From Acanthamoeba castellanii str. Neff (taxonomy: Eukaryota; Discosea; Longamoebia; Acanthamoebidae), in assembly GCF_000313135.1 (NCBI RefSeq), contig NW_004457532.1:1064360-1124055 (forward strand): DNA of 59,696 bases. Reading direction: 5' to 3'. The position numbers were made by a program, and so were the translations under genes. The notes under the pieces were generated by a model. That model was given only the letters and a program-made list of their open reading frames with translations. It was not told the origin of the DNA and made no database searches. This document shows, one piece after another, positions 58,209 through 59,696 of the stretch; within the stretch, counting starts at the first letter, position 1, and each line of letters begins with the position of its first letter.

Positions 58209-59696
58209 ATGATGGAGGCGGCAACGCAACCGCCGGAAACGGTGGTGGAAACAAACCAGCTCAACATAGGGGGGGCCATCATCCTGTTCGTCCTTTTTGC
58301 ATTGAGTGCCCTCGCCATCTTTATTCGGTAACGCCTCCGTTAAACAAGCTAATTTAATCTGTTTAAAAGAGGGAATTTAATCAATCCACTTTTTATGTTT
58401 ATTAAACTGTCGATCTCAACTAACCAATATCATAAATAATAAACAGATTTGTGATGCTGTTGCGATCGAAGAAGCACCCGCCCCGACAAACACGCACCCA
58501 CTTTTTCCTCTTCTTCGTCATTTGCTCGGCTCTCGGTACTTGCTGCTCTGCTCCTTGCTTCACTTTTCTTTCCTCACATGATTGCACCTTGGCACACGTG
58601 TGCGGTGTGTGTCGTGCGACACCGCAGCACGAGCGACGTTCTTTGTACTGCTCCATGTGCCGTTGAATCTGCACCTCTACTTCTTCGTGTGGTTCCTCCC
58701 CGAGTTCCTCAACCTGGCCGCCTTTGTCATGCTCCTCCGCTCCTGGTTCTCCCTCTACCCTCCCGTGTGTGTCATGTATCGTGTCGTGTGTGTGTGTCGT
58801 GTGTGTGGTGTGATGTGTGTCGTGTGTGTGTCGTGTGTCGTGTGTGTGTGTCGTGTGCTCGCTTTCTCTGTTCGTTTTCGTTCCTCTCCTGACGTGTGCC
58901 GCGCAGGATCCGAGTGTGGGCGACCTCGCGTCACTTGGCGACCTTCACCTATCGCAGCACGCGGGTCAAACTATTCGTGATCGAAGTCACCACTATCACT
59001 TTCATCGAGGTACGGCCCCTGTAACGCACGCACGCACGCACACGCACACGAACGCACGCACACGCACACGAACGCACGCACGCACACTGACGAAGTATCG
59101 TTCGAACTCTAGGTGGCACAAGCGGTGGTCTTCTTGGTGATGATCATCCTGGGCGAGGGCTACTTTGACCTCATGCAACGGTACGCCGGCCACCCCCACG
59201 CTCTCGCTTGGCACTCATTTTTTAATTCCATTCTTGACATTCTTGACATGCCTGGAATGCAGGGTGGACGCGTGGTACATGGGCGCGCTGGAGCTGCTGC
59301 TTATTTTGTCGAGCGGCGTGTGCATGGGCCTGGTCAAGTACCTCGAGAAGCGGGCCAAGCGGCGGCACGACATCATCGAAATCGAGCAGTCCTTCCTGAG
59401 CCTCTTCAATCGGGTACTCGCCACTTCGTACGCTGTCATCATCAACACCCATCGCCAACACGTCTAACCGTGTGTGTGTGTGTGTGGTGTGTGTGTGGTG
59501 TGTGTGTGTGTGTGTGTTGTGTGTGTGTGTTGTGTGTGTGTGTTGTGTGTGTGTGTGCGTGTCGTGCCGACACGATAGACGGATGCGGTGATGTTGGTGT
59601 GGGTCTTTGCGCGCGCGGTGCGTGCGTTCGATTGTCTGATGTCCCTCAACTCTGACTGGGACCAGGTCATCGCCTCCAGCTCGTACCTGCCCCCCC
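58209..59696 (+). CDS. Multipass membrane protein (3' end outside window)
   Basis: Seven exons so far: 58209-58327, 58447-58535, 58628-58775, 58907-59009, 59113-59180, 59263-59413 and 59579 onward. Phases close. Hydrophobic segments in order: GGAIILFVLFALSALAIFI, HFFLFFVICSAL, FFVLLHVPLNLHLYFFVWF with LPEFLNLAAFVMLL, VAQAVVFLVMIILG and LELLLILSSGVCMGLV, so at least five or six helices. Between them lie short basic loops (RSKKHPPRQTRT, YLEKRAKRRHD). The N-terminus MMEAATQPPETVVETNQ has no cleavable signal. No known family motif was recognised; the later part (RVDAWYMGALE, SLFNR, DCLMSLNSDWDQ) might resemble 7-helix or receptor-like proteins, but this is a guess. The last exon may end at GTACCTG near 59684. 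Confidence 0.7.
59470..59557. repeat. (GT)n-type microsatellite in membrane protein intron
   Basis: TGTGTGTGTGTT units between the sixth and seventh exons. Confidence 0.93.

Overview
This looks like nuclear DNA of a free-living amoeba of the Acanthamoeba type. Exons are GC-rich and strongly biased to G/C at third codon positions. Genes are packed on both strands and broken by many short GT-AG introns (mostly about 50-130 nt), often filled with CACGA/TCGTG-type microsatellites. The gene set fits: a two-domain cellulose-binding cyst-wall lectin of the kind described in Acanthamoeba, an RNAi-type RNA-dependent RNA polymerase, and dolichol, sterol and purine enzymes with protist-like domain fusions. 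There are no bacterial operons. Exon limits below were read by eye, joining reading frames across GT/AG (rarely GC/AG) sites; most are exact, but any one could be off by a few bases.

Layout. 0-7.3 kb (minus strand): a SANT-domain protein cut by the window edge, a fascin-like beta-trefoil protein with a PYP-rich tail, a von Willebrand A protein whose VWA fold is interrupted by a glutamine-rich insert, and ALG1 (12 exons). 7.8-20.7 kb: two large type I surface proteins with Ser/Thr/Pro stalks (plus strand) flank a sterol-glucosyltransferase-like enzyme ending in a FYVE finger and a TDP2-like phosphoesterase (both minus). 20.9-26.7 kb (minus): an FAD-dependent DAO-family oxidoreductase, an adenylosuccinate lyase of the long E. 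coli-like type, and a secretory EF-hand protein. 27.0-33.7 kb (plus): a 21-exon PH plus patatin phospholipase.

33.8-44.2 kb: a small F-box gene, a tRNA-like element, the cyst-wall lectin, an RRM plus RdRP gene, a small secreted protein, and a GT34-type Golgi glycosyltransferase. 44.3-47.8 kb: a 16-exon gene encoding FHA, macrodomain, aprataxin HIT and zinc finger in one protein. Next comes a decayed, internally deleted copy of the surface-protein gene from 7.8 kb, then a charged coiled-coil protein, a small unknown protein and a papain-type protease. 52.8-57.7 kb: a 21-exon purine enzyme with domain order PurD-PurN-PurM. A multipass membrane protein runs off the right edge.

Themes. Purine synthesis is represented twice (PurD-N-M and adenylosuccinate lyase) and DNA-end repair twice (TDP2-like and aprataxin-like). 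Several genes serve the surface or wall (two stalked surface proteins, cyst-wall lectin, ALG1, GT34, sterol glucosyltransferase). The most unusual items are the PurD-N-M order, the FHA-macro-aprataxin fusion, the collapsed pseudogene copy of the stalked surface protein, and splice donors dominated by GTAC instead of GTAAGT/GTGAGT. Several single-base frame breaks (UGT exon 5, GT34, surface protein 1) and a 12-N gap are more likely assembly or read errors than biology.
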